DNA from: a virus
Virus record (IMG/VR): IMGVR_UViG_3300042914_005450
Coordinates: 1 to 33,589 of that record
Length of the DNA: 33,589 nt
Reading direction: 5' to 3' (one strand)
Positions within the stretch are counted from its first letter, which is position 1; each line of letters starts with the position of its first letter. A model generated the notes under the pieces. It had not been told where the DNA came from and searched no databases. It worked only from the letters and a program-made list of their open reading frames with translations. The translations under genes were made by a program, and so were the position numbers. This document shows, piece after piece, positions 7,482 to 17,300 of the stretch.

Positions 7482-8642
7482 ATGGAATATCCAAAAGAAT
7501 GGAAGGTAAAATCATTTGAACAACTTTTTGAGTTTAAGAATGGTGTGAATTCGGATAAATCAAGTTATGGTGAAGGTGGTGTTAAATTCATTAATGTCAT
7601 GGAAATCATTTATAATGACTACATCACATTTGACATGATACCTGGTGCTGTAAAAATTAGGGAAGACCAAAAGGAATTATACTCAGTAAAAAATGGGGAT
7701 ATTTTGTTTAATCGAACCTCTGAGACAACTAACGAAATTGGATTATCTGCAGTATATAATGGCAATGGAGAAGTAACTTTTGGCGGTTTTGTTATCAGAG
7801 GAAGACCAAAAAGTAAAGAAATTAATAATGATTTCAAACGGTACTGTTTTAGGGCGGATTATGTTCGAAAACAAATCATAGTTCGAGGGCAAGGAGCAGT
7901 TCGTTCAAACATTGGACAGGCCGATTTAAGTTCTGTAAAAGTTGCCATTCCACCAATGATTGAACAACAAAAAATAGCAACTATCCTAATTAAATGGGAT
8001 GAGTTAATTGAATCACAGACAAGACTTATTAAAGCCAAAGAAAAACAGAAAACTAGTTTAATGCAGAAATTACTAACTGGTGAGGTGAGGTTTCCAGGGT
8101 TTGACGATGAGATCGATTACACGTTATTGGAGGAGGTTTTAGATTACGAACAGCCAACAAAGTATATCGTAAAATCAACTGAATACTCTGCTGATTATCC
8201 TACGCCAGTGTTAACAGCTGGTAAAACTTTTTTGCTCGGATATACAAATGAATTAGATGGGATTTTTAAGGATGATTTACCTGTAATTATTTTTGACGAC
8301 TTTACTACAGCAAATAAGTTCGTTGATTTTCCCTTTAAAGTAAAATCGTCCGCAATGAAAATATTAAAGCCTAAATCAAGTGATATTAACATTCGCTATA
8401 TCTATGAAATAATACAAACCCTATGGTTTGCTCCAACTGATCATAAAAGATATTGGATTTCTGAATATAGTCAATTAGAAATTCCTTTACCAAGTAAAGA
8501 AGAACAATTTAAAATCGCAGAATTTGCTACCTCATTGGAAATTGAACTTCAATCCTTAAAAGATGAATTAGATTCGATAAAACTTCAAAAGAAAGGATTG
8601 ATGCAGCAGTTATTGACCGGGAAAATTAGAGTGAAGGTATGA
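7482..8642 (+). CDS. hsdS: Type I restriction-modification specificity subunit HsdS
   Basis: A 386-aa two-domain S subunit. TRD1 occupies about residues 1-160, followed by the first conserved helix region (P.IEQQKIATIL..WDELIESQ...EKQKTSLMQKLLTGEVRFPGF, about 160-206). TRD2 (about 210-340) precedes the second conserved region, SKEEQFKIAEFA..., ending in LMQQLLTGKIRVKV. The protein reads two half-sites on DNA and scaffolds two HsdM and, for restriction, HsdR. Its stop overlaps the ATG of the next gene (ATGA). A diverged copy of the LTGKIRV end occurs 420 nt later as an isolated scar, showing that this junction has been rearranged. Confidence 0.92.
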   Translation: MEYPKEWKVKSFEQLFEFKNGVNSDKSSYGEGGVKFINVMEIIYNDYITFDMIPGAVKIREDQKELYSVKNGDILFNRTSETTNEIGLSAVYNGNGEVTFGGFVIRGRPKSKEINNDFKRYCFRADYVRKQIIVRGQGAVRSNIGQADLSSVKVAIPPMIEQQKIATILIKWDELIESQTRLIKAKEKQKTSLMQKLLTGEVRFPGFDDEIDYTLLEEVLDYEQPTKYIVKSTEYSADYPTPVLTAGKTFLLGYTNELDGIFKDDLPVIIFDDFTTANKFVDFPFKVKSSAMKILKPKSSDINIRYIYEIIQTLWFAPTDHKRYWISEYSQLEIPLPSKEEQFKIAEFATSLEIELQSLKDELDSIKLQKKGLMQQLLTGKIRVKV

Positions 8643-9061
8643 AAGTAAAAGGATTACACAGTGTAGCCTCCAATTCGGGATTACTTAAACCAACTTCTGG
8701 AAGAGTAACAGAAACCGATGGAAATACAACACGATACATAAAAGCTGAATTTGATTGGATAGAAATTAAAAAAGGAAGATACATCCATGATGGAACTTCT
8801 CACCCACTTCGCGCAGGTGATGAAAAATACTACAAACGAATGTACTGTTTAGAACATGATGACAGAGTGGTTTATTGGCTCGATACCTTCGGTAAGCATT
8901 CAAGTAATCATGGTCACCATGTCAGTTTTTCATGGCGTGAGCATCAAACATTCCTTTGGCAACAAAATGATCATTGGCTTCAAAAGGAAGAAAATGTGCG
9001 TTATATCGTGAATGTGGTTTTTCTTGTTATTGGAGTGGTTATCGGTATTAAACAATTGTAA
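8639..9061 (+). CDS. Small protein with C-terminal membrane helix
   Basis: A 140-aa protein coupled to hsdS by an ATGA overlap. Residues about 1-118 are soluble and rich in His, Tyr and Trp, including a HSSNHGHH stretch (87-94) and SFSWREHQTFLWQQNDHWLQ. Residues about 121-138 form a hydrophobic helix (YIVNVVFLVIGVVIGI), so the protein is likely tail-anchored with the bulk in the cytoplasm. No enzyme family is recognised. The gene sits between the hsdS end and the second hsdS-tail scar, so it may be a cargo gene brought in with an hsdS allele. A membrane-linked accessory or effector role is possible but unproven. Confidence 0.6.
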   Translation: MKVKGLHSVASNSGLLKPTSGRVTETDGNTTRYIKAEFDWIEIKKGRYIHDGTSHPLRAGDEKYYKRMYCLEHDDRVVYWLDTFGKHSSNHGHHVSFSWREHQTFLWQQNDHWLQKEENVRYIVNVVFLVIGVVIGIKQL

Positions 9062-9062
9062 T

Positions 9063-9131
9063 ATGAGAAGAAGACTGGTTTTTAATGAAGGGCTTATTCA
9101 GAAATTCTTAACGGGTAAAATTAGGGTATGA
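9063..9131 (+). pseudogene. hsdS 3'-end remnant (scar)
   Basis: A 22-codon frame opening with ATG and ending in FLTGKIRV plus stop. It matches the final residues of the intact HsdS (LTGKIRV preceded by a GL..Q helix end), with similar but diverged nucleotides. The LTGKIRV end is characteristic of HsdS, and no HsdS coding sequence precedes it here. It therefore looks like what is left of a second hsdS after recombination or gene insertion. Its stop overlaps the ATG of the protease gene (ATGA), just as intact hsdS overlaps its own downstream gene. Confidence 0.75.
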
Positions 9132-9943
9132 TAATTAAAGACAAAATGAGAGAACAAATTGAGGCAACTTCGACATTAGCTCAAAAGTATACCTGTCAGT
9201 TATTCTACAATCTTAAGAGAATTGGAAGTGGCTTCTTTATTCAAATTGACAACGAATATTTTCTCATTTCTGCTGCTCATGTTCTCGAACTCCAATTCAT
9301 AGAAGGGATGAAATTTCCTAATGGAAAAGAACTCGTAGCAATTAATGGACATCTTTTGATAACCATGCCTCCCGAAGGGTTTTCAAGAACATCTGACAAA
9401 ATTGATTTTTCTGTAGTCAAGTTGAATCAAGAAACGGTTGATGAAGTCAAGAAACAATTTGAGTTCTTACCGGCAGATCATATTGAGATTGATCATAAGC
9501 CACAAGAAGCCCCACAGTACCTTTTGTTTGGCTATCCTAATGACTGGACAACTGTAATCGCTGAAAAAGAGCAGATTATCCCTAAACCACTTATCATGCG
9601 AACGAAGATGATTGATATAGATACTATCAACTTGGAAAGCTATGAAAAAGGGTCAAAATTTGCAGTTGAATTTGATCCATTAAAGTTCCAAAGTGATGAT
9701 GGCGATTTTCAAAAGAAACTACCTAATCCAAAGGGAATGAGTGGCTCTGCCTTATGGTACATTCCATTCAAAAAATTTGTAGAATCAGGTGAGGTCGAAA
9801 TTAAATTGATTGGATTGGTTACAGATTATCATGGAGGAAGAGACAACGTAATTGCCGCCACAAGTATTTCGGTTATCACTAGAGCTATTCGAGATAAGTT
9901 GAAAGCAAATAATAAAGAATTGAAGATAAAAACAAATAATTAA
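9128..9943 (+). CDS. Trypsin-like serine protease
   Basis: A 271-aa protein with a complete chymotrypsin-fold triad signature: GSGFFIQI then SAAHVLE (His51), DKIDFSVVKL (Asp93) and the nucleophile motif GMSG (Ser205). There is no signal peptide or membrane helix, so it should act in the cytoplasm, unlike the usual exported trypsin-family enzymes. No PDZ domain is present. It is coupled to the hsdS scar upstream and abuts the SEC-C gene with no gap. In this operon it is a candidate effector or processing enzyme activated by its neighbours; that is inference. A second member of the same family is encoded at 26191-26982. An alternative start is the ATG at 9146. Confidence 0.8.
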   Translation: MIIKDKMREQIEATSTLAQKYTCQLFYNLKRIGSGFFIQIDNEYFLISAAHVLELQFIEGMKFPNGKELVAINGHLLITMPPEGFSRTSDKIDFSVVKLNQETVDEVKKQFEFLPADHIEIDHKPQEAPQYLLFGYPNDWTTVIAEKEQIIPKPLIMRTKMIDIDTINLESYEKGSKFAVEFDPLKFQSDDGDFQKKLPNPKGMSGSALWYIPFKKFVESGEVEIKLIGLVTDYHGGRDNVIAATSISVITRAIRDKLKANNKELKIKTNN

Positions 9944-11227
9944 ATGGACATTTCTATCACTATAGACAAATCAACTTTTCAAATGCTTAGCTATCCTGAG
10001 TTATTGAGATTGAGTAGTTATTACAAACATAATATTGCTCCTGTTTTGGTAATGGAAATAATGGGAGACCTTAAAAAAGAAGTGACTGATGGAAAGACTC
10101 CAAGCGAAGAACGTGTAAAGGATTTTGCAAAAAAGTTATTCCCGGTTCACACTAGTGTTAATAGCTACTACAGAAACTTAGTGAAAGGTGAGTTAATGGG
10201 TCGTGGGGTTACATTTGATGGACGACCTCATGTTGATGTTGAAAAGATAGTTCAAGCGGAGGATGGGTCTAAAGGATTCGTTATTCAAGAGACACAAGAA
10301 GAAAAATCAATCTATAAATGGAAAGCCGGAAACTTCAGCGAAGCAGACAAAGAGCTTTCTGAACTTTGGCGAACAATAACTACTCAAGAAAATCTACTTA
10401 AGAATTTACAGAAGATACTTCAATCAAACAAAAATGGAGAAAAAATAAGAAACACTAAGGAATTAAATGATAAGGTTGAAGCCATCCTAAACGATTATGA
10501 CAAACAGGATAGTCTCTTAGTTTTTCTAATCGATAATTACGGGGAAAATGAAATTGATGGCGGAGCAATCTTTGAAAGATATTTGATTGAAGGCAGGCCA
10601 CTTCTTAAGGATTTTGCGCCTTACGCAGCACATTGTATAAAAGTTGACCTTTTATTTCATTACGGATTAATGCATGAAGTGATTGGTACAAGACCAACTA
10701 ATCGAGTTGACCTAGAATACTTATACTACTTACCATTTTGCAACATCTTTACTTCAAACGATAAACTTCATAAGTTACTTGCACCATTACTTATTAGAGA
10801 AGATCAAAAGTTTATTATTGGTCAAGAACTTAAAAATGACTTTAAAAACATTGTTGAACACCTTGAATCTGGTGGAGATGAATTGATGAAAAAGCATGCC
10901 CATGAACCCCCAATAATAGAGTCATCTTTGACCTTTCAACTATGGAAAGAGTATTTTGGTTATCCCCAAAAAAGTAATCTAAACAGAAAGATGACTGACC
11001 AAGATATGGAGTACATGAAAAAACAAATGGACAAATTCATCCGAGCTTCTAAAGGTGAAAAAGTAGAATTTGAAGAAGGCGAAGAAGAACAATTCATTGT
11101 CAAAACATCTTGGTTAAGCAAAGATGATCCTTGTTATTGCGGAAGCGGAAAAATAATAATAGAATGCTGTATGACAAACGACCAGTTTAATAAACAAAGT
11201 GAAAACCCGAATAAACCTCAATTATGA
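9944..11227 (+). CDS. SEC-C zinc-motif protein
   Basis: A 427-aa protein. The C-terminus has a SEC-C metal-binding motif, DPCYCGSGK...CC (Asp395, Cys397, Cys399, Cys408, Cys409). The last ligand is Cys rather than the common His-type ending, and the KKYKKCC consensus is changed to KIIIECC. The N-terminal 380 residues are not recognised. They include a charged helical middle (about 140-190) and a conserved-looking block, DLEYLYYLPFCNIFTSNDKLHKLLAPLLI (about 268-296), which could be a nuclease-like or PIN-like core, but I cannot confirm this. SEC-C motifs often mark protein-interaction modules. The gene starts immediately after the protease stop and overlaps the Argonaute-like gene by ATGA, so the three are probably made in fixed ratio. 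Confidence 0.7.
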   Translation: MDISITIDKSTFQMLSYPELLRLSSYYKHNIAPVLVMEIMGDLKKEVTDGKTPSEERVKDFAKKLFPVHTSVNSYYRNLVKGELMGRGVTFDGRPHVDVEKIVQAEDGSKGFVIQETQEEKSIYKWKAGNFSEADKELSELWRTITTQENLLKNLQKILQSNKNGEKIRNTKELNDKVEAILNDYDKQDSLLVFLIDNYGENEIDGGAIFERYLIEGRPLLKDFAPYAAHCIKVDLLFHYGLMHEVIGTRPTNRVDLEYLYYLPFCNIFTSNDKLHKLLAPLLIREDQKFIIGQELKNDFKNIVEHLESGGDELMKKHAHEPPIIESSLTFQLWKEYFGYPQKSNLNRKMTDQDMEYMKKQMDKFIRASKGEKVEFEEGEEEQFIVKTSWLSKDDPCYCGSGKIIIECCMTNDQFNKQSENPNKPQL

Positions 11228-13518
11228 TGAAATTGAATTACTTTCCTATACAATTTGAATTTGAAGATTATCAAATAATTTCTGAGCCATACTCGGACGA
11301 CAGACTGAAAGAACTAAGGACTCAACATAACGATTCGTATTCATTTTTTAGGGATGGTGATTCTATTATAATATCCAACAAAAACGACGAGAGTTCTGTT
11401 TTGTCTGGTAAGGTTACCAAAAGGAATTTATTCGATAATTCAAATGTCTCATCTTCATTAATTAAGCATATTTTTTTTAGAACTTTTAAAGATCGTTTTG
11501 ATGGGTTTGTTCCTATCAGCTTTTATCCTTTTAAATTTTATTCAAGGCAAGACAAGGATGATCTAATCTTAAGTTATTTACCAGATGAACTAAAACACAA
11601 AATTTCATATAAAAAGCTTATTGAACTTGAATTAAGAGAGATTGTTATTAATGATGAGCGATCCTTTGCGTTTGTGATTAATATTCGCAGAAATTGGGTG
11701 TTTGAAAAAACCTGTCAAGATCTTTATAACGAAGGATTTGAACTAACAGGGTATGATGTTTTACACATTGATGTTCTTCCAGGACTTGACAATATTCTTG
11801 CTCCCAATGAGGATTATATTGGTACAATAATTAATATAGAAGGAGAGAGTGCAATAGTCAAAACCAACGAAGGCGAAGAATCCTATTTGCTACAAGACCT
11901 GTCAATTCGAAAGTCAAAACAAAACATTCAGTCCTACTTGCGCTTTTGCACATCAAAGGAAAAGTGTGAGGAAATTTTACTTGCTGTAAATAATGAAAGA
12001 ATTAAAAAACAAAACCCAGTTGAACAATTTAATGAAATTAAAAATATAGCAAAACATCTTTTTACAAATAATGGATCAACAATTCTTTTTCAAAATAGAG
12101 ACGGATTTTGCTTTAGAGTCAGTAATGAACCGATGGATGTCTCTAACAAAATTCAACTTAAAACACCCACTTTTATTTTTGATCACGCTGGAACCAAGAA
12201 AAATAGCGTAAATGCTGATATGGGTTTATCAAATTTCGGCCCCTATGACAGTATAAGTTTCGACATCAAAAAACCAAACATTTTAAGTATCTGTCACAGG
12301 TCCAAAAGAGGAAATTTCACAAAATTTCTTTCGGATATTTCTGAAGGACTTGCAGACTCAAAATATTTTAAAAAAGGTCTGTTAAAAAAGTATGAACTCC
12401 AAGAAATTAATTTTGACATACAAGAGGTGTCAGATTATCGAGTAGAAGATTACTTCTCAGTCATAAGTAGTTATGAAGGTGAGAAACCTCATATTGCAAT
12501 TATTGAAATACCAGACAGCTTTAGGGAACTCAGGGATAATGAAAATCCTTACTATAAGATAAAGGCAAAGCTACTCTCTTTGGAGATTCCAGTTCAATTT
12601 GTAAGAAGTTCGACAGTTTTGAAGTATAACGAATACATTTTAAACCCTCTGGCTCTTCAGTTATATGCTAAATTAGGAGGGACTCCATGGGTTCTTCCAG
12701 CACAGAGGTCCGTAGATCGAGAAATTGTAATAGGCATAGGCCATAGTTGGGTACGAAGCAACCAATACAAAGGAGCTGAAAGTAGTCGTGTTGTAGGAAT
12801 AACAACATTCATGTCTAGTGATGGTCAGTATCTTTTAGGAGATAAAGTCAAAGACGTTGCTTATGAGAATTATTTTCAAGAATTATTGAGTAGTTTAAAA
12901 TTATCTATTAGAAGACTTTCCGAAGAGTATGCCTGGCAAAATGATGATACTGTTCGACTGATTTTCCACATTTTTAAACCAATAAAGAATATTGAGTTTG
13001 ATGTCATTAGTCAATTGGTAAAAGAAATTTCTCAGTTTAAAATCAAATTTGCATTTGTTACAATAAGTAAAAAACATCCGAGCATCCTATTTGACACTAA
13101 TCAACAAGGTGTAACAAAATGGGGTACGAATGAAAAAGTTGGGCAATACATTCCTATAAGAGGAAACAATGTGTTTTTAGACGAAGAAACAAGCATAGTT
13201 CAGATGCTCGGCGCCAATGAATTGAAAACATCAAAACATGGAATGAGTACGCCAATTCAAATTAAAATTCGAACTCCTAAAGGAAACTACAGTGACCCAG
13301 ATTTGCGTGACATGATGTTTTATGATTTAACATACATAACCCAACAAATTTTCTCATTTACCTATTTATCATGGAGAGGATTTCTTCCTAGGGAGGAACC
13401 AGCAACAATGCTGTATTCAAACCTTATATCTCGTTTGTTAGGTAAAATGAGAAGTATACCAGAATGGGATGCTGACAAATTGAATTATACTTTAAAAAGG
13501 AAAAAATGGTTTTTATAG
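11224..13518 (+). CDS. Prokaryotic Argonaute-like protein, PIWI active site degenerate
   Basis: A 764-aa protein with the length and C-terminal layout of a long pAgo. The N-terminal/L1 part contains PISFYPFKFYS. A small beta domain near 200-235 (DYIGTIINIEGESAIVKTNEGEE) is in the PAZ position. The MID domain holds PHIAIIEIP, then Tyr443-Tyr444-Lys445, Gln458 (IPVQF) and Lys483 (AKLGGTPW), the pattern that grips a guide 5' phosphate. The PIWI domain starts IVIGIGHSW, where Gly506 replaces the first catalytic Asp. The HRDG-type motif is FHIFKP (581-586), again without Asp. The C-terminal PATMLYSNLISRLLGKM helix is typical of PIWI, without the His/Asp. So guide binding is plausible and slicing is unlikely. 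It overlaps its neighbours on both sides. Family assignment is by motif reading only. Confidence 0.75.
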   Translation: MMKLNYFPIQFEFEDYQIISEPYSDDRLKELRTQHNDSYSFFRDGDSIIISNKNDESSVLSGKVTKRNLFDNSNVSSSLIKHIFFRTFKDRFDGFVPISFYPFKFYSRQDKDDLILSYLPDELKHKISYKKLIELELREIVINDERSFAFVINIRRNWVFEKTCQDLYNEGFELTGYDVLHIDVLPGLDNILAPNEDYIGTIINIEGESAIVKTNEGEESYLLQDLSIRKSKQNIQSYLRFCTSKEKCEEILLAVNNERIKKQNPVEQFNEIKNIAKHLFTNNGSTILFQNRDGFCFRVSNEPMDVSNKIQLKTPTFIFDHAGTKKNSVNADMGLSNFGPYDSISFDIKKPNILSICHRSKRGNFTKFLSDISEGLADSKYFKKGLLKKYELQEINFDIQEVSDYRVEDYFSVISSYEGEKPHIAIIEIPDSFRELRDNENPYYKIKAKLLSLEIPVQFVRSSTVLKYNEYILNPLALQLYAKLGGTPWVLPAQRSVDREIVIGIGHSWVRSNQYKGAESSRVVGITTFMSSDGQYLLGDKVKDVAYENYFQELLSSLKLSIRRLSEEYAWQNDDTVRLIFHIFKPIKNIEFDVISQLVKEISQFKIKFAFVTISKKHPSILFDTNQQGVTKWGTNEKVGQYIPIRGNNVFLDEETSIVQMLGANELKTSKHGMSTPIQIKIRTPKGNYSDPDLRDMMFYDLTYITQQIFSFTYLSWRGFLPREEPATMLYSNLISRLLGKMRSIPEWDADKLNYTLKRKKWFL

Positions 13519-14396
13519 AAGAAAAACATAAATACTTGAATGAGATTCAAAGTCGACCAAAACTATATGCTTTGTCATGCTTACTTTGGGGGAATCCTAT
13601 TAACACAATTCAAGAAGAACTAAACGAGATTGATGAAATTTATATTAATTGCATTCAAGCTATAAAAGCAGACTCGATTGAACTTTTCAAGAAACAGTAC
13701 GAACTTATTTCAAAAAGGAAAGTAGTTGAAAATTCATCCGCGCCTTTTGTGCATGACGATTTTTTGATTTTTGTATTGATTGTTGGGGTTGTCAAATTTG
13801 AGCAAAATATGAATTGGTTAATCAACTTGGTACATTTAAAAGTGAAGAATAAAACAACAAATACCTTTGAAAATTTACTCACAAAAAATTATCAAAGTAA
13901 GACAAATAATCAGTCTATAGTTTTAACATTTCTATTTATCATAAATAAATCTAATATTACAAATGATTTACTAAAAGATTCTTACCAAGACATAATTGAT
14001 CTAAACCAGACATTCGCAGATGAATTCTTAAAAATATGTCACTATAGAGCTTTTGATTTGATTTTTCAATATAAAATTCCAAGAGATTCTGATCAAATTG
14101 CAAGACTTATGCTTTTTGAAGATAGGTTTAAAAAAAGAATTACTGTATTCAGCTATATCTCATACCACCTTATTCTAATCGTTCTTCTCGTATTCTCATA
14201 CTGGATTTTGCAGAAATTACCTGCTGAATGGAAATCTAATATTAATGATGTAGGGATTTTAATCGGTATAGCAGGTGTTGGATTGATAGGGAACCTATTA
14301 CCGAAACTAAAGAAAAACTTTAGAGATTTGAACCTAAGTCTTTTTGGTTACAAAGGAGAAGATAATTACAAATCAAATAAGAATATCGAAGGATGA
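13506..14396 (+). CDS. Membrane protein with two C-terminal helices, putative effector
   Basis: A 296-aa protein whose ATG lies 13 nt inside the end of the Argonaute-like gene, so translation is coupled. Residues about 1-210 are soluble and helical, with a hydrophobic patch near 85-97. Two membrane helices follow at about 213-237 (FSYISYHLILIVLLVFSYWIL) and 248-268 (VGILIGIAGVGLIGNLLPKL), then a short basic tail. No family is recognised. Some inactive long-B pAgos are known to work with small membrane proteins that damage the membrane after target recognition, and this gene has the right position and topology for such a partner. That function is inference. It ends in an ATGA overlap with hsdR. 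Confidence 0.65.
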   Translation: MVFIEEKHKYLNEIQSRPKLYALSCLLWGNPINTIQEELNEIDEIYINCIQAIKADSIELFKKQYELISKRKVVENSSAPFVHDDFLIFVLIVGVVKFEQNMNWLINLVHLKVKNKTTNTFENLLTKNYQSKTNNQSIVLTFLFIINKSNITNDLLKDSYQDIIDLNQTFADEFLKICHYRAFDLIFQYKIPRDSDQIARLMLFEDRFKKRITVFSYISYHLILIVLLVFSYWILQKLPAEWKSNINDVGILIGIAGVGLIGNLLPKLKKNFRDLNLSLFGYKGEDNYKSNKNIEG

Positions 14397-17300
14397 CAAT
14401 GTACACAGAAATAAAAGACTCCCAAGAACCAGCATTAGTTTTACTTCAAAAACTAGGATGGCAATACATTTCACACGAACAAACAATTACAGAACGTAGT
14501 GAAATACTGAGCAATGTTGTATTGGAAAATATCCTGGAGCAACAACTTCATAAAATCAATTCCTACGAATACAAAGGGAGCTCCTATAAATTCTCGCAAG
14601 GCAATGTGCATGACGCCATTTACACCTTAAAGAATTTGCCAGATGAAGGTTTGGTGAAGACCTCTGAACGTTTATTTGATCTCATCAATTTAGGGAAGAG
14701 TTTTGAAGAGAATGTACACGGAGACAAGAAAAGTTTCAGCATGCAGTACATTGATTGGAACAATATTGAAAACAATGTATTCCACGTTACGGATGAATTT
14801 GTTGTACAAGGGCTCACGGAAACCAGAAGACCGGATTTAGTATTATTTATCAATGGTATTCCTTTCGTAGTCATCGAAAACAAACGCAGAGATAAGAAGG
14901 GTTCTACTAAAGAAGCCATCTCTCAATTCATCCGAAATCAAAAGAAAGAAGATGGTATTCCCAAGCTCTTTCATTTTTCACAATTATTAATTGCAGCACA
15001 GCCAGACGAAGTGATGTACGGTACCACCAACACCCCCGATAAATTTTGGGGTTTGTGGAAAGAACAAACTGAGATTGAAAAAGAGGTACAAGCTTTATTA
15101 ATTTCAACGGCTAATGGTCAACGAAGTGAAGATAGATTACCAACAGAACAAGACAGAATGTTGTACTGTTTGTGCAGACCAGAACGAGTATTGGAACTCG
15201 TATACAAGTTTTTAGTCTTTGATGGAAAAGTAAAAAAAGTAGCACGTTACCAACAATACTTTGCCGTTCAAAATGCCTTGAACAGGGTGAGCGAATTTGA
15301 TGAAGAAGAAAAACGTAAGGGTGGAGTAATTTGGCATACCCAAGGGAGCGGAAAGTCACTCACTATGGTGATGCTTGCCAAGTCTATTATTTTGGATAAC
15401 AAAATTAAAAATGCGCGAATCATTGTGGTTACAGATAGGGTTGAATTGGATAAACAAATCTTCGAGACCTTCCAGAAATGTGGTAAGCAACCAGTGCGTG
15501 CTAATAGTGGTAATCATTTAATTGAACTGGTACAAGAAAGCAGTGTAGAAATCGTCACTACAATAATTGACAAGTTTGAAACCGCATTGAAGCGTAAAGA
15601 TTTCAGAAACAAATCAGAGAATATTTTTGTGTTGGTAGATGAAAGTCACCGAAGCCAGTATGGTAAAAACCACGCCTTGATGAAGAAGGTGTTGCCAAGA
15701 GCCTGTTACATTGGGTTTACTGGAACGCCATTAATGAAAGAAGAAAAAAACACGGCAAACAAATTCGGTGGTTACATTGATAAGTACACCATAGATCAAG
15801 CAGTTATAGATGGCGCTGTTTTGCCGTTGTTGTACGAAGGAAGATCGGCAAAATTAACCGTAAATCAAGAACAAATAGATAGAGGTTTTGACCGTTTAGC
15901 AGAACCGTTGAATGAGTATCAACGAAAAGATTTGATGCAGAAATTCTCATCAATTACAGAGATTTACAAATCCCAACAAGTAGTAGAAGAAATTGCGTTT
16001 GATATTTCGGAACATTACTGCAAAAACTGGAAAGGAACAGGGTTTAAAGCGATTCTTGCCGTACCATTAAAAGATACAGCCATTAAATACCAAAAGTATT
16101 TTGAAGGTCAGACTAACCCCAAATTAAAAATGGATACTGCGGTTATCATTTCTGCTTCAGACACAAGAGTTGATCATGAAGAAGTGGAGGATGAAGTAAC
16201 CAGTGATGTGCAGCAATACTTTAAGAAAATTAATCAACGTCATGGTTCAGTTGAAGCCTTTGAGGAAAACGTAACCAACAAGTTTAAAGACTCGGATGAT
16301 GAGATTGAAATGCTCATTGTTGTAGGAAAACTACTAACAGGTTTTGATGCTCCAAGGTGTAATACATTATACATAGCAAAACCTTTGAAAGAACATGGAT
16401 TGTTGCAAGCCATTGCACGAGCCAATCGTTTGTATGAAGGGAAAGATTACGGATACATCGTAGATTATGTAGGTGTATTAGGTGATTTAGATAAGGCGTT
16501 AACTCAATACAGCGCACTTGAAGAATTTGATGAAGGCGATATTGCGAGTGCAATCCTAAAGATAGATGAAGAAATCAATAAAATTCCTCAGTATCATTCT
16601 GACGTGTGGGATGTTTTTAAAGATGTAAAGAACAAGCACGACATCGAAGAAATGGGTCGCTATTTAGCACCAAAAGATATACGCGATACATTCAGAGAAA
16701 AACTGATTGTCTTTGCCAAATCCTTGCAAGCTGGTATGGCTTCGGATGTCTTTTACAAGTTATTCAATGAGTACAGACAAATCACCTTCTTAAAAGATTT
16801 GAAGTTCTTTCAGAGCTTAAGAACCGCTGTTCAGATTCGTTATTCAGAAAAGATAGATTACAAAGAATATGAGGGACGAGTGCGTAAATTACTAGACATG
16901 CAAATTGGCGTTGATGGTATTGAGCAAACATCTGAACCGATTAATATTTTTAATGAAGAACTCTTCAAAAAAGAAGTAGAGCGTTTAACTGGTTCTGTTG
17001 CTTCTAAGGCGGATGCAATCGCATACAGAATGAAGAAAGTGATTACAGAGAAGATGGATGAGGATCCTATATTCTTCAAGAAGTTTGGTAAGTTGATTGA
17101 CGAAGCTATTCAGGCATTCATTGATAAACGAATCACAGAAGCAGAGTACCTAAAACAAATGTTGGAAGCAAGAAAGAATCTTGTTGAAGGAAGTTTTAGT
17201 GATGTGCCTGGCAACTTAAAAGGAAATCCAGAAGCTCGTGCATTTTATGGAATTGTAAAAGAAGTATTGAGTGGTGAGCTACCTCAGTCAAATTTAACAG

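Noticed and set aside
11224-13518. Classification as PIWI-RE family
   Set aside because: The neighbours are not the DinG-type helicase and nuclease of PIWI-RE loci. The MID guide-binding pattern fits long pAgo better.
14620-17079. Several 60-100-aa minus-strand frames inside hsdR
   Set aside because: They lie opposite an intact, motif-complete hsdR and have no independent support.
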